From Atherix ibis (taxonomy: Eukaryota > Arthropoda > Insecta > Diptera > Athericidae), in NCBI GenBank assembly GCA_958298945.1, contig OY282609.1, positions 54,594,220 to 54,658,219 on the forward strand: DNA of 64,000 nucleotides. Reading direction: 5' to 3'. Position 1 is the first letter of the stretch; every line of letters starts with the position of its first letter. The position numbers and the translations under genes are program-made. Shown piece after piece: positions 23,076 to 34,753 of the stretch. The notes under the pieces are model-generated. The model ran no database searches and was not told the DNA's origin. It worked only from the letters and a program-made list of their open reading frames with translations.

Positions 23076-23590
23076 TGTTCTGAAAATAACATCATTCATT
23101 TGGCCGGTTTTTGCCGCATTTACAGAACCAAATATGATGGTGCCAATTTTCGACAATTTTCGGGGTTTAATATTCAATTTTAATGCATCAATAGTTGTTG
23201 ATTTATTGAAAATAGATCAATGACATCAAAAAAAAATCACAAGAAGAAGTCCAAAGTTGATAAAGTCACAACTTCTTGGAGGCTTTTCTTGAAAATTATT
23301 GACTCGCCAAAGTTTTTTTTTTAATAAATCGAATGTGGTATGGGATGTGTGGCACCTGACACCATCTTGTTGAAACCACATATTCGTTAGACCAATATCT
23401 TCCAAAAAAAGGCCACAAAAAGTTTGTTATCATCGATCTGTAAAGCTTACCATTAACAGTAATGGGAACTCCTTTCTCATTTTGAAAAAAATGTGGACCA
23501 ATGATGCCACCGTATCATAAACCACATCAAACGATCACTTTTTCGGAATGTAAATGTTCCTCGTGAATAATTTGATGATTCGTTTTAACC
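23076..23590 (-). pseudogene. DDE transposase relic (MNDVIF-type)
   Basis: Minus-strand frames read KVIV..CGL..GGIIGPHFFQNEKGVP, then ITVNGKLYRSMITNFLWPFF, then in another frame the codons for MWFQQDGVRCHTSHTTFDLL (second catalytic Asp), then TTIDALKLNI and GQMNDVIF at the end. This pattern is that of insect IS630-Tc1-mariner-type transposases that end in HLNEIIF. The stretch with the third acidic residue is deleted. Several frameshifts. Same family as 57618-58300 and 38402-38765, more distantly 43090-43600. Confidence 0.8.
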
Positions 23591-23840
23591 AGAGAGAAAA
23601 TAAGTTTCTTGGTCATTTAAAAAAAAAACAAAACAAAAAACGTTAATAAAAAAAATTGTTAATAAAAAAAATTGTATAATTTGTAGAAGCGTGGATTCCT
23701 AGATGAATAAATTACAAATCTTATTGAATACAAAGGACATTGACAAAAGATTTTGACAGTTCAATGACAGACGGTTCATTTGAAAACAGAGATCACCCCT
23801 ATTGAAAAATCCCTCAATTGGATAATTTTTTTTGGGGAAA

Positions 23841-23882
23841 TTTTTTAACGGATACTTTTTTAGAATTTAGAGCCGTCTACAT
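23841..23882 (+). repeat. Right flanking direct repeat of the nested element
   Basis: Imperfect copy of 21675-21712, lying about 25 bp beyond the terminal repeat of the outer element. Confidence 0.65.
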
Positions 23883-26282
23883 ATGAAAAAAAACAGATTA
23901 ATTTAAAAATAATCGGATTAAGAATGAATCTTTATAAAGCAAGCTTAAAAATAAACGAATTGATCAGAAAACTAACTATTTAAGGATATCAGATTGTGTG
24001 TGTATGTATTCTTTTTACGACAAAGAGTTAGTCGATTTTTGTTGGTTTTATTTTTTTTACAAAACTATTAACGTTTTCACCATGCAAAATGGCTTGGATA
24101 GGACTTAATTATTCGAATAATTTTTTTAAGTTGTTTTAAAAAGCTTAGTATATATAAATGCTCCATTACTCCACTATTCAGTTGTTGTATCCATTGTTTA
24201 TACAATAAACATTAGACAATAGAGCTTATTGCATTAGTGCATTTCTTGGCGATGTCTTAAGAACAAGTCGTCAGTATGAATATTTTTTTTTAAGAAAAGC
24301 AATTCAACCAAAGCTTTTTGAGGATTTAACTTTCAGGGAAAAAAACTCAAGAATAAATTGAAGACCAAAAACCGCAAGAATAACAACAATTTCGAACGAT
24401 AAAACTAAAACCAAGGATTCTAAACGAATAAGAAGTTTTTTTTTTTAATTAAAAGAAAGGAAAAAAATTTCTTATATGGTAAATATGCCTCTATTCATTC
24501 TCTATTTTCTTATCCATAATTCTATAACCACTTAAATCCTTTTATTATATTAAAAGAGTTACTCTTTTCACATGCTTCTCTCTCTATGGCAATAACACTA
24601 TTACGGGTGAGCAAAATTGTGTTTGGTATGAAATTTTGTTTACACACAAACATATTCTCAAAGAGAGTGCTCACAAGGATATATTGTTGACAGCTTATAA
24701 CATTATAGCTCCATAGAGATTTTTTCCGTATAGAAGAAATAGTTGTTACTTCGCGTCCTTTCAGAGCAGCTTGGGAAATATATCAAAATAAAAATAGGGA
24801 AAATAAGAAAATATAGAAAATATGGAAAATAAGGAAAAGAATCCGATGAAAATCGTTTCATTTAAGCAAATATAAATTCAGTTTACTTATGATGTTGATG
24901 ATCTTTTTATTATTTTTATTTTTATTATCCTATCGTGCTCAAACTAAAGTGTATGCATGTGTGTACACATGTTCGTAATATACTTTTTCCTATAATAATA
25001 CCAATGATGAACTTAATAAATATGATTTTTTTCTTATTTTTTTTTTTTATTTTATTTGGCAGATGATGTAAGAGAATTGCTAAATATGAAAATAGACGAA
25101 AGTTGGAAATGTTTATGTGTACATCATATATCAACAACGCCAAGTTAAATTGCGACTATAGGAACAATGCAATTTTTGGGGAAAATTTGTATAGGAACTA
25201 AGGTCTAGTAGGGATATTGAAAATGGGCAATAAGGAACCAAGAGAAAATATAAACTTTCGGGCGTACAAGCCAACTGGGAAAATATATTCGGTGTGTAAG
25301 TAAGTAAAGTGAAAATCTGAATTTAGATGAGAAAAGTTAAAATATGGAATATGGAAGCTTCAATAATTTCACAAGCCACTTATCCTTAATCATTCATACC
25401 CTTTCTACTTATATTTTTTTCTATATTATCGCATTATCTTTGTTGCTATTTGTTATAAGAAATTCACTCCTACATCATGAAACTGAAGAAGAACAACAAC
25501 ACGCACTCCCATCAAAGTTTATTTTACTCTTTCTGTAAGGAGTTTCATTCTGCGATAATATTTATTCTACAGAGAGTTTTTGCATCCTTTTTCTCCTTTA
25601 GATGTGTAAGAGTGGTTTTTTTGTACTTCAAGACTAAGAATATTCTGTTTTCTAATAATTTCCTACTTGTTTATTATTGTTCAGTTGTTTATACCAGCTT
25701 TTTTAATCATAACTTCAGATCATTTTCAAGAGGGTTTATACTTTTTCCCGCTCAAATATTTAGAAAGAAAAATCTTCGAAAAAATGTCTTATATCAGAGC
25801 AAAAAATAAATTAGAAAATGAAAATCAATCAAAATTATGGATCAGTTTATGAGGAAAAAGATCCTTTTTTTTTTTAAAGAAATACATACACAGAAAGAGT
25901 ATTGGAAAAGTGAAGAACGTGTTTATAAAAAGTTGATAAATTAGTATTGCCAATAGTAAAAAAAAAAAGAAGAAAAAGACGTAAAACTTTATTTATTCTG
26001 AATTTTTTTTAGAAAAAAATATTTTTAAGGTGAATATTTTCAGTTTATGATTTCCCGTAAAAAAAAGTCTATAAAATATATTTTTTTTAATTTTTCGTAA
26101 ACAAGATAAAATTTTTAATTTAATAACTAATAAAAGTACAAATTGATTTCTCAAGAGGAAAAGACCCAAAAAAATTTTTATTTGATAAAATTTCTTTAAA
26201 AAATTAATTTTTTTTAAAGAGAGAACTCAACAAAAAATATTACGTGTTGAAATAAAAAAAAATTATTCTGAAATTTTATACA
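23883..26282. other. AT-rich non-coding stretch
   Basis: About 2.4 kb of AT-rich DNA with poly-A and poly-T runs. Frames of 60-110 codons at 25344-25850 are rich in Phe, Leu and Ser, as expected by chance in such DNA. Nothing recognised. Confidence 0.5.
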
Positions 26283-26314
26283 AAAAACAGCCTAATCTAA
26301 GTTAGGCTGTTTTT
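26283..26314. repeat. 13-bp perfect inverted repeat
   Basis: Arms AAAAACAGCCTAA (26283-26295) and complement (26302-26314), 6-bp loop, about 50 bp left of a mariner. It resembles an intrinsic terminator but that has no meaning in this genome. Confidence 0.8.
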
Positions 26315-26366
26315 GTTCCCAAAAAAAAACTATTAAAATTCAGGATAAAAAATCTTTGGAACTTTA

Positions 26367-27622
26367 CCAGGGGTATAAGCTTAAATCCGCTGTTTGGTTA
26401 TAGATGTCGTGAGTGAGCGTATTAAGCTACCACGGTAACGCCATATTTTTTTTTATGAGTTTGACATCTGTCAATAATCAGTGCACATTGTCAGCAATTT
26501 CAGACAACAACATATATTTTTACTTTGGTAATCATGCCTAGTTTTGTACCAGCAAGAGAGCATATGCGGCAAGCTCTGCCTTTCTGCTTCAATTTGAAGA
26601 ATTCGGCTGCCGAATCACATCGAATGCTTATGGAGGCCTATGGTGACCGTGCTTTATCGGAAACAATGTGCCGAGATTGGTTTCGTCGGTTCAAAGATGG
26701 CTATTTTGACTTGTGGGACAAATCGGCCTAGGAATGTTGAGTACCATCAATTGCAGGCTCTTTTGGAAGACGACGATACCCAATCGCAAAAAATACTCGC
26801 GGAGCAATTGGGTGTTACTCAACCAGCCATTTCTATGCGTCTGCGTGCCATGGCAAAAATTGAAAAGATCGGAAAATGGGTGCCGCATGAATTGAACGAC
26901 ACGCAGATGGAGCGACGCCAAAACACATGCAAAATCTTGCTCGCCAGACAAAAAGAAAGTTGTTCCCGCTTCGGAATGTCACAAGCGATGAAAAGTAGAT
27001 ATATTTTGAGAATCCTTAACGCAAGAAATCGTGGGTTGATCACGCCCGACAATCACCATCTTCCCCAAGACCAAATCACTTTGGACGGAAGACGATGCTG
27101 TGCGTTTGGTGGGATCAGCAGGGTATCGTCTACTATGAGATGTTAAAAATTAATGAAACTGTCAATGCCAAACAACTGATCAAATTACACCGTGCTCTGC
27201 GTGAAAAAAAGACGGATTATCAACAAAGACCTGACAAGCTGATTTTCCTCCACGATAACGCATCATTGCAAACGTCAAAAATGGTCCGAAACTACTTGGA
27301 GACACTCAACTGGGAGGTGCTACTCTACCCCGCTTATTCACCAGACCTGGCCTCTTCCGACTACGACCTGTTTTCGTCGATGGGCCACGCGCTCGCTGAG
27401 CAGCACTTCGATTCTTACGAAAACGTCCGAAAATGGCTTGATGAGTGATTTGCCTCGAAAGAGAAGTAATTTTTTTGGCGTGGTATCCAAAAATTGCACG
27501 AAAGATGGCAAAAATATGTAGCTAGCGAGGGCAAGTACTTTGAATAAATTTGTTTTTGCTTTCTATAAAAAAAAATGTGTTTTTTTGACTTAAAAATAGC
27601 CGATTTAAGCTTATACACCTGG
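26367..27622 (+). mobile_element. Mauritiana-like mariner, complete ends
   Basis: 1256 bp, flanked by TA at 26365-26366 and 27623-27624. Terminal repeats: left CCAGGGGTATAAGCTTAAAT then CCGCTGTTT, right (reversed) CCAGGTGTATAAGCTTAAAT then CGGCTATTT. This is the only mauritiana-like copy in the window with both ends preserved, and it defines the family length. Confidence 0.95.
26534..27545 (+). pseudogene. Mauritiana-like mariner transposase, frameshifted
   Basis: Start ATG at 26534 (MPSFVPAREHMRQALPFCF). A 13-bp deletion near 26721 shifts the frame after FDLWDK. The next frame carries the second helix-turn-helix (LAEQLGVTQPAISMRL) and WVPHELND, then shifts again near 26955. The first Asp region is altered but reads TSDEK in frame. 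The third frame runs through MLCVWWDQQGIVYYEML, HDNASLQTSK (second Asp) and SPDLASSDYDLF (third Asp intact). Stops follow KWLDE and again after KEK before the C-terminal EGKYFE. The three catalytic Asp are still present at DNA level, unlike the copies at 36 and 42234. Confidence 0.92.
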
Positions 27623-27624
27623 TA

Positions 27625-29930
27625 TCCTTATCGAAGGAAAAAGTAAATTCTCGACACATTTTGGTTGAATTTGCCTTTTTTTTATAATTTTTGAAACAAA
27701 ATTTATTACAAATTTTTTAAGTTAACTACCAACAAATTTTTTTTAATACCTAAAAGAGGATGAAAAAATTTATTCACTTTTCGACAAAACCTATTCAAAA
27801 CAGAACTGCTAGTTTTTCCATTCAATTTGTTTTCTTGTTCGAAAAGTAACTTTTTCAGCTTTTTAACCGGAAATAGTAATAGTCAAGAAGTAAATTTTCA
27901 ACAACATCAAGTGTTATACGATTAGAAAAGTTGTGTTTAGAACAAAACAAAAAGGAAGAAAAAAAGAACATCATCCACTTTTATATGTAATAAAATAAAG
28001 AAATAAAATTTGTTTAAGAGCAAGTGTTAATAAAATAAAAGTTTTCGTATAAAAACAGAAACTGTTTTCTTGAGAAACTTTTATTTTCGTTCAAAAAAAA
28101 ACTACACAAAATAATTAAGGAATTGAGAATTTAACTTTTTGTTGTTTGTTTTTTGTTCAAGGAAGAGACAAAAAGCCACAATGATAAAAAATTCAAAAAA
28201 ATAATAGTGGCGAATTCGATAGTTTTATTTTGTTGATTGAAGAGGAAGAGGTAAGAAAATACAATTTTCGAATGTGTTACATCGAAAGAAAAAGCTTTGC
28301 TATAACGAAAAAAATTGAAATATACCAGACTCAAGGGATGAAAATTACGATTCAAAGAAAGTCGGGGGATGTTTCCGTGATATTACTATTTGTGCTAGAA
28401 GTAAATTGGAAAAAGTATTCATATCTTTTCGTTATGTTTTCACCCCAAAAATTTCGTTTCCTGTTAGTTTGTGTTGCTATTACTGTCGTTTTTTTGTTTG
28501 TTGTTGTTTTAGGCAATTTACGATAGAAGAACTAATTGGTGCCAAAAGGCAACAGGAAACCAATCTTTATCGAATTTTTTCATTTTAGTTTTCTTTCTTT
28601 TCGTTTTTGTTAAGTTTTTTTTTTGTTTTCGAAGAAAATGAAGATTGGAAAAGATATTTCTACAGAGAATTGTTGAGCTATGAACTTATTAAAAGACAAA
28701 TACGCTCTCCAGCAATATTCGTATCAGTATCATAAGGAGAAGAAGCATTACAGAATAGGATATTAGATAATATAGCCGAATGCCATGAATACATATTCCC
28801 ACATTGTTGGATTAATTGAACTAATGAGAAAAGTTTTGTCTTTTTTTGTTGTTGTTGTTGACTAGTAATTCTTTTGTTTGAAAATAATAAGGAACGGAAC
28901 GTGTAGAAAATTGTGGTAAATTGTATACTCTTGGGTAGGTAGAAAATATTTATATACCTTATTGTTAATTGTTATACGAAAAGAATCCCCACGAAAAAGC
29001 AGAAAAAATTATCGGATAAAATTTCAGACAATATTATTTGTATCCGCTCTGAAACTGGAGAAAGAAAATTCCAGAAAAATGAAAGTAAATTCCAGTGAAA
29101 ATTGCCAGAGAACCAGTCGAAATATGTTTCCAGTTAACTTTTGTTATTACAGAAAATTCTAGTCGAAATCCTATTTACTTCTTCTGCTGTGTTACTCTGG
29201 CATCACTTTTCATTATATCCTACCAACCAAAAAAACTACTATTTGATATAATAAAGCACATAAATCACTTTACATTTTAACAACCGAGAACACGTTGACA
29301 TGATAAATGATGATTAAAATTGCCGCGATTATCTATATTCTTGTACAGCATAGTCTCGTATATCCCCTGGTGGACAGATTTTTGAAATATTTTCAATATA
29401 AACGGACCATAGAAAAATTTCTTAAATAATGTGTTTTTTTTTCTCCTGAAATTTTCAAAATTAACAAATACACAAACAACTATGGTAAATTGTTTGGGAT
29501 TAAAATTTCGAAAAAAGGAATTTTTCTGAATTTATTATATCCTAGAATTTGGCGTTGATTATTGGATAAAATTCGATATCATCTATAAATCTACGAACTA
29601 CAAAAATCTGTAGCAAAAATTTATTCAGAAAACTGAAAAAAAAGTACCCATCCTTTAAATTGTCTCACCCTCTCTGCCGGTCTCTTACACACCAATCTAT
29701 CTCATTTTACCAATAATAACAAACAATCGAAACTGCCCATTTAAAAAGAAATCATTTTAATTTTCAATATTCCAGGCTTTGAATTAATATTGATTTGGAT
29801 GAAAATCAATAGTAAAAAGGATTGTAAACTTTTGCGAAGAAGAAAATTTTCCGTGGAAAGACTTCCTACTTTATACAAGAATTTAATAATAAATATAAGC
29901 AATCCAGTATTTTAAAAGTTCATTTTCATA
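27625..29930. other. AT-rich non-coding stretch
   Basis: 2.3 kb with no recognised repeat or exon. Frames of 60-98 codons at 28131-28590 are low-complexity and overlapping on both strands. Confidence 0.5.
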
Positions 29931-30021
29931 CACAGTGCGTCCCAAAAATAACAGGAATTTATATTTAAATCATACAACATGCAGCGCCATCTATTGAAAT
30001 GATAATAGGATGTATGTATCT

Positions 30022-30088
30022 TTTGAAAAAGGATGAATGTATCTTTTTAATTTGTAGCATTAAAAAGATACATTCATCCTTTTTCAAA
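30022..30088. repeat. Perfect 30-bp inverted repeat in mariner leader
   Basis: Arms 30022-30051 and 30059-30088 (core GAAAAAGGATGAATGTATCT and complement) with a 7-bp spacer. No mismatch. Such a sequence would form a strong hairpin in DNA or RNA. Confidence 0.95.
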
Positions 30089-30162
30089 CGCACCTAAATT
30101 CATGTAATCGGATGACAGATGTGAGAAGTTACAGCCATTTCAATAAAAAAAATAGTGTGCTA

Positions 30163-30680
30163 ATGTTACAAAACAAAAAAAGAGCAAATATAAAATTTTG
30201 TTTTAAACTTAAAAAAAAATTCGCTGAGACATACGAATTGATGGAAAAAGTTTATGGTGATGATTGTATGAGTCGTATTCAAATTCATACGTGGTTTACA
30301 CGATTTAAAAATGGTCGTGAGGATTTAAAGGACGACCTAAGGCCGTGTCGTCCAGAAGCTAGTAATCGTGCTGAATTAGTGGAAAAAGTCCGTAAAATCA
30401 TTGGTATCGATGCAAATTTTACTACGACAATGTTGGCTGAGGAATTAAATATGAGTAAAAATACTATTTGTAGAATTTTAACGGAAGATTCGAGTAAAAG
30501 AATTAAATGAAGACCTAAAAAGTGAACGAATTTTGGATGAAAAAACGGATTTCTCTCATCACCCACCCTCCGTAATCGACTGATCTATCACCATTGTGAC
30601 TATTTTCTAGTTCCAAAACTGAAAACCAAGATGAAAGGAGCATTTTATGATGATATTCCAGCCATTTTTGTTATTTTTTA
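30163..30680 (+). pseudogene. Mariner transposase, catalytic core deleted
   Basis: From ATG 30163: MLQNKKRANIKFCFKLKKKF, then YELMEKVYGDDCMSRIQIHT, WFTRFKNGREDLKDD, a GRP-like hinge (RPCRPEAS), then LAEELNMSKNTICRILTEDS. About 110 codons of the DNA-binding domain are open. Then the central part including the first and second catalytic Asp is missing, and the frame breaks. The sequence resumes with a CDYFLVPKLKTKMKGAFYDD stretch (the region just after SPDLAP, third Asp in CDYFL). It differs clearly from the other mariners in the window. Confidence 0.88.
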
Positions 30681-30690
30681 ATAAAATTCT

Positions 30691-31310
30691 GAAAACGGCA
30701 AAGATTGGTTAATAATCACCCTGTAGAATTTTGCTTTTTTATACGAAATAGAAAAATGACTTGTGAGAGACGAGTTTCTCTTTAAAATACAATATTTAAC
30801 CACGCCCAAAATAGTAAAAATGACAAGCTAACCTGATCTTGTCGCGTTTTGGAATGAATTTGCAGCTCAGCTGCTGATTTGAATCAAGCTACAAGGAAAA
30901 ATTTGCTTTCTACCGATTATGCGTACCTAGTAGGATGTACAAACATTGATTATATACGCGCAACAAATCGACATATGTTATTATAAATTGGGTCAAGGGA
31001 GAAAGAGAGCATGAGATAAAGACACTGAGCAGTGCTAGAAAAACAATTCTAGTTGATAGAAAAACAATTACAACAGGTATTTTCTAAAAACGGAAGAGTA
31101 TTTTTAAACAATAGGGCAGAAACTGTTAAATGAACTTAAGAATTAATTGGTGGCTTTAACTGCGCTATGAACTATCAACGATTTGGCGGTTTCTCCGCGA
31201 GAGAAGCTCGACTAAATGCTTGTGAGTAAAAGTCTTTTAACTTTAGAAATGATTCTGTGAGTGACAAACGTCAAAAATTTCACAGAGGATGAGTTTGTGA
31301 ATTGTTGTAA
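30691..31310 (+). repeat. A-type repeat, copy 1
   Basis: First of three head-to-tail units. Landmarks: GGTTAATAATCACCCTGTAG (30708), CTTGTGAGAGACGAGTTTCT, AACCACGCCCAAAATAG, CTACCGATTATGCGTACCTA (30910), GTAGGATGTACAAACATTGA, GAGAAAGAGAGCATGAGATA, then GGCGGTTTCTCCGCGAGAGA and GCTTGTGAGTAA. No open frame. Unit lengths in the array vary from about 530 to 820 bp. Confidence 0.8.
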
Positions 31311-32127
31311 AATTGCTTAAAAACCACCCTGTACAAATTTTTTGTAAAATCTACGAAATAGAAAAAAGGCTTGTGGCTTTCTCTTTATAAGAACTCTGGA
31401 TTTTTATCAATGAACTAACCACGCCTAAAATGGCAATAGCATAATTGACAACCCGACCTAATCGTTTCGTGTTATCGAATAAAAACTATAAGGAAAAATC
31501 TGCTTTTTACCGATTATGGGTACCTAGTAGGATGTACAAACATTGATTAAATACGCGCACAAGAGAACAAACAAATCGACATAAATTGGTCAAGAGAGAA
31601 AGAGAGCATGAGATAAAGACACTGGGCAGTGGGTAGAAAAACAATGGAAGAGTATTTTTTAACCAATAGGGCAGAAAACTGTCAAATGAACTTGAGAATT
31701 AATTATTATCTTTAACTGCGCTACGAACTAAAAACGAGTCGGCGGTTTCTCTGAGAGAGAAGCTCAACTAAATGCTTGTGAGTAAGGGAGTAAGAGTAAT
31801 ATTCTTACTCCTTTTAACTTTGGAATTGATTCTGATAGGGACAAACATCAAAGAGGAAGAGCGTGTGAATTTGTAGAGATAAAAATGATATCGGCTGATA
31901 TGAAAACGTAACTCCTCTACGTAACATTTGTCACTAAAACTTCTTGTTACAGATGGGAAAAACACCTACAGTGAATTTTGAGGCTACAAACATCCCCCGT
32001 TTAAATTTTTAAATTAATTTACATTTATTTATTCTATTGATTGATCACAATCAAGAAAAAACAAATGTAAAAGATCATAAAATCATTTCTATATAGTAGA
32101 ACTTGTTTAATAAATTCATGTAATTCC
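31311..32127 (+). repeat. A-type repeat, copy 2
   Basis: Begins GCTTAAAAACCACCCTGTAC; core TACCGATTATGGGTACCTAG at 31508. It has a longer tail than copy 1, including the local palindrome TTGATTGATCACAATCAA near 32036, and leads into copy 3. Confidence 0.8.
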
Positions 32128-32660
32128 TGATTGCTTAAAAACTACCCTGTAAAAATTTGTTGTAAAATCTACGAAATAGAAAAAAGGCTTGTGGCTTTCT
32201 CTTTATAAGAACTCTGAATTTTTAACAATGAACTAACCACGCCTAAAATGGCAATAGCAAAATTGAGAACCCAACCTGATCGTTTCGCGTTTTCGAATGA
32301 AAACTATACGGAAAAGTCTGATTTCTACCGATTATGGGTACCTAGTACTATACAAGCATTCTGCATAATCGCTGTTACAAATTAAGCACGCATGCGCGCA
32401 CAGAAAACGAACCGAATTGACATAAATTTGTTCAAGAGAGAAAGAGAGAATGTGACAATGACACAGAGAAATGAGGGGGAATACAATAGCAAAAAGTGAA
32501 CTATAAAATGAATGTACGCATTAGTTGGTGGCTTTAACTGCGTTGTGAACTCTGAGAGAGAAACTCGACGCCAAGATTGCGAGTAAGGGAGTAAGAAATT
32601 CTGTGATTGACAAACGTCAAAAATTCCACAAAGGATGAGCATTTGTTTTTGTAAATTATT
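32128..32660 (+). repeat. A-type repeat, copy 3
   Basis: Begins GCTTAAAAACTACCCTGTAA; core at 32326. Ends in the AACGTCAAAAATTCCACA region without the long tail of copy 2. Confidence 0.8.
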
Positions 32661-33839
32661 TTGCATTCATAAATAAGGACATTTTATCAAATAAAAAATT
32701 TTAAATTAGATTTTTTATCTAAGAACTTCCAAATAATATTAACTTTTCTAAAAAGAAAACTCTTTTCCAAAAATTATTCGTTATTTTAATATTTCGCTAC
32801 CGTTTTTATTGTATTTCGATTTTTTATTCAAATCAACTCAAAAGTAATAAATTTTCTAAGCTCTTGACTTCTTATCAAAAGTTGTTTAAACACCCTGTGC
32901 GTTTTGGAAATGCAACTACAAATTTTACGAATTAATTTTGTGGCAACTTGTACTACCCGGCAGTGCTGTTTGCCTAGTGCTTTGTCAGCTACTTTTCATG
33001 ACAATTTCTTTTCAGATCTTTTTTCATAATGTGGAAAAGAGGGCGGGAAATAGCAATCAACTTGTGTTTTTTTTAAGTGGAGAATGTGACAAGGGCGAGC
33101 ACATGATGTTAAGTACAGCGTGTTCAGAGAATAAATCTCAAACGAGTTATTGCAATGGTTTTCAAAATATTTTTCATTTGAAGAGAAGGATTGGCTTCAT
33201 ATTTAAAGGTTTCTCTTTTGTACTTGGTGGGTTAAAGAATGAATTTTTACTTCCTTTTTTTCATGTTTGCCTAATAACTATCCAGTCATTCATTATTCAT
33301 AAAAATTTTGTGTCGGAAAATTTGTAATAATGAGAAGGAGAGCGAGAAAGAGATATGGTTTTCGCATATTTTTCATAAAAGTAAAAAATGGCAAGCCAAT
33401 GTAGTAAGTGAGAGGTTAAATAAAGTACGCTCAGAGAAATAATCTTACCTAAGAGATGGGACATGTTCACATTATTAACTATCTCTTTTGCACTTGTTGG
33501 ATTTTAAGGCTCAACGATATTTGGAATGAAGAAGCTCACGAGTTTTTATCTTTAACTGTGGCGTGAGCTCTTTAAGAAAATGAGAGAATCTTTCCTAAAA
33601 TTAACCACCAACAAAAATTTTATATTAGATAGGATGAGCATATGAATTTGTACGAAAAGGAATAATGTCGGACAAAAGCATTCGTAACATCAGCTAAAAA
33701 TTGGCATAAAGTGGCAGGCGCTAGAAATGAGTTACCCAGTAAATTTCTAGGATACAAAGATTTCTTTTCGAAAAGAATAATTGTCAGTATTTCCTAAGGA
33801 TAAATTTTGCGCTTTTTCGATGCAATCAAAGTTTTTGAA
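32661..33839. other. Degenerate sequence related to the A repeats
   Basis: At 32885 there is ACACCCTGTGCGTTTTGG, like an A-repeat start. At 33110-33240 and 33425-33500 blocks such as CAGAGAATAAATCTCAAACG and GCAATGGTTTTC recur in weaker form at 55350-55440. A 129-codon frame (32938-33327) lies here but shows no recognised domain and is probably chance. Confidence 0.5.
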
Positions 33840-34460
33840 TTTTACATAACATTCGGTCAATATTGCTTTATTTTTACAAAAAGACTTCGTTTCATGGCGG
33901 AAGCCTTAATTGTCAACAAAAAACCTATTGAAGAAGGCAATTGTGAAGGATTCTCAAATCGAGTGGGCTAAGAAGTATAAAACATGAACAATAACAATAG
34001 ACTATTGGCAAAAGGTGATGGGTCTTATGAAAGCTAATTTGTTTTTTCATTGGATAATAAGCCAAAAACCTGGCGAAAGATAAAAGAAATTTGATTAAAG
34101 AAAGAAACAGATAAAGAAAGCGATTTTCCAAAACGACTCTGCACCGTGTCATAGGGCAGGAAGTGTAGAGTACAGTATACTTTCACTATTAAATCTGTTG
34201 CATGTTTTAATAATTCAAGTAATTTTTTACAGGTTAAGCAATAAGCTGAAGGGGTAAGAATTTCTCATTTAGAGAAACCTAGAAAATCATTAGATCTAAA
34301 ACCCCATAGAGAACTTATGGAAAGTTAGAAACTGTATTTGGAAACCCTACAAATAAACGAAACCTTCTTATAACCATACAAAGGATTTGGTTTAAGAGGA
34401 ATTTTTGTGGAACATCAACAAAATTCGGTGAAAATTTGTTCGCATTTCAAAAAAAAAAAA
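33840..34460 (+). pseudogene. Tc1-like transposase relic
   Basis: Reads in pieces: IVKDSQIEWAKKYKT, then a stop, then IDYWQKVM (the family has W..EDW.KV.WSDE), then FQNDSAPCHRAGSVE (second catalytic Asp, Tc1-like FQQD.A..H motif), then, if one extra C near 34300 is ignored, DLKPIENLWKVRNCIW, which holds the catalytic Glu of DDE-type Tc1 enzymes. The first Asp region is damaged. Further C-terminal codons are recognisable to about 34450. A second partial copy lies at 37850-38300. Confidence 0.8.
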
Positions 34461-34753
34461 TCCTAAGTATTATAACATATTTTTCATATTTAGTTTATTT
34501 CTTTAATGCGGTTCGCACGACAAATCATACAGAAATTCTACTAGTCTTGAGTTGTCATAGGTGATAATAATTGAAAAAAAAACATGCGATGGAACCATTC
34601 ATGAAGTCAGTCAGACGAAAATAAGCAAAAAATATTATTGCGCCCGAAAATCGAAAATATTTTTAACTGAAACATCTTTAAGAGATCTTAATTTAGTTGA
34701 TATGATATTTTTTCAATGCTTAGAAACATTCTAGAAATTTAAATTAAAACAAA

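Larger units (their letters stand above)
21713..23815 (-). mobile_element. DDE transposon (MNDVIF-type) split by a mariner
   Basis: Outer element with terminal repeats: left CAGAGCTTTTCAATAAGTGT, right (reversed) GAGGGATTTTTCAATAGGGG. The mariner at 21805-23073 sits inside it: the sequence on the left of the mariner (CAAAATTTATTGTTTTATTT) and on the right (TGTTCTGAAAATAACATCAT) are contiguous in the related copy at 57660-57740. The transposase relic lies right of the mariner on the minus strand. TA is present left of the element (21711-21712) but not right of it. Confidence 0.75.
29931..30690 (+). mobile_element. Internally deleted mariner with a long leader hairpin
   Basis: The left end (CACAGTGCGTCCCAAAAATA then ACAGGAATTT) follows a TA at 29929-29930. 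The leader holds a perfect 30-bp inverted repeat. The right terminal repeat is missing: after the C-terminal codons the sequence runs into an A repeat at about 30691. Confidence 0.82.

Noticed and set aside
25344..25850. Overlapping frames of 60-110 codons with hydrophobic stretches, suggestive of small membrane proteins.
   Set aside because: Low complexity, no start context, no similarity; poly-T DNA gives Phe and Leu runs by chance.
26283..26314. Stem-loop with T run resembling a bacterial terminator.
   Set aside because: Genome is eukaryotic; the T run is normal AT-rich background.
32938..33327. 129-codon open frame on the plus strand.
   Set aside because: No motif, a neighbour of repeat-related sequence, and codon content looks like chance in AT-rich DNA.
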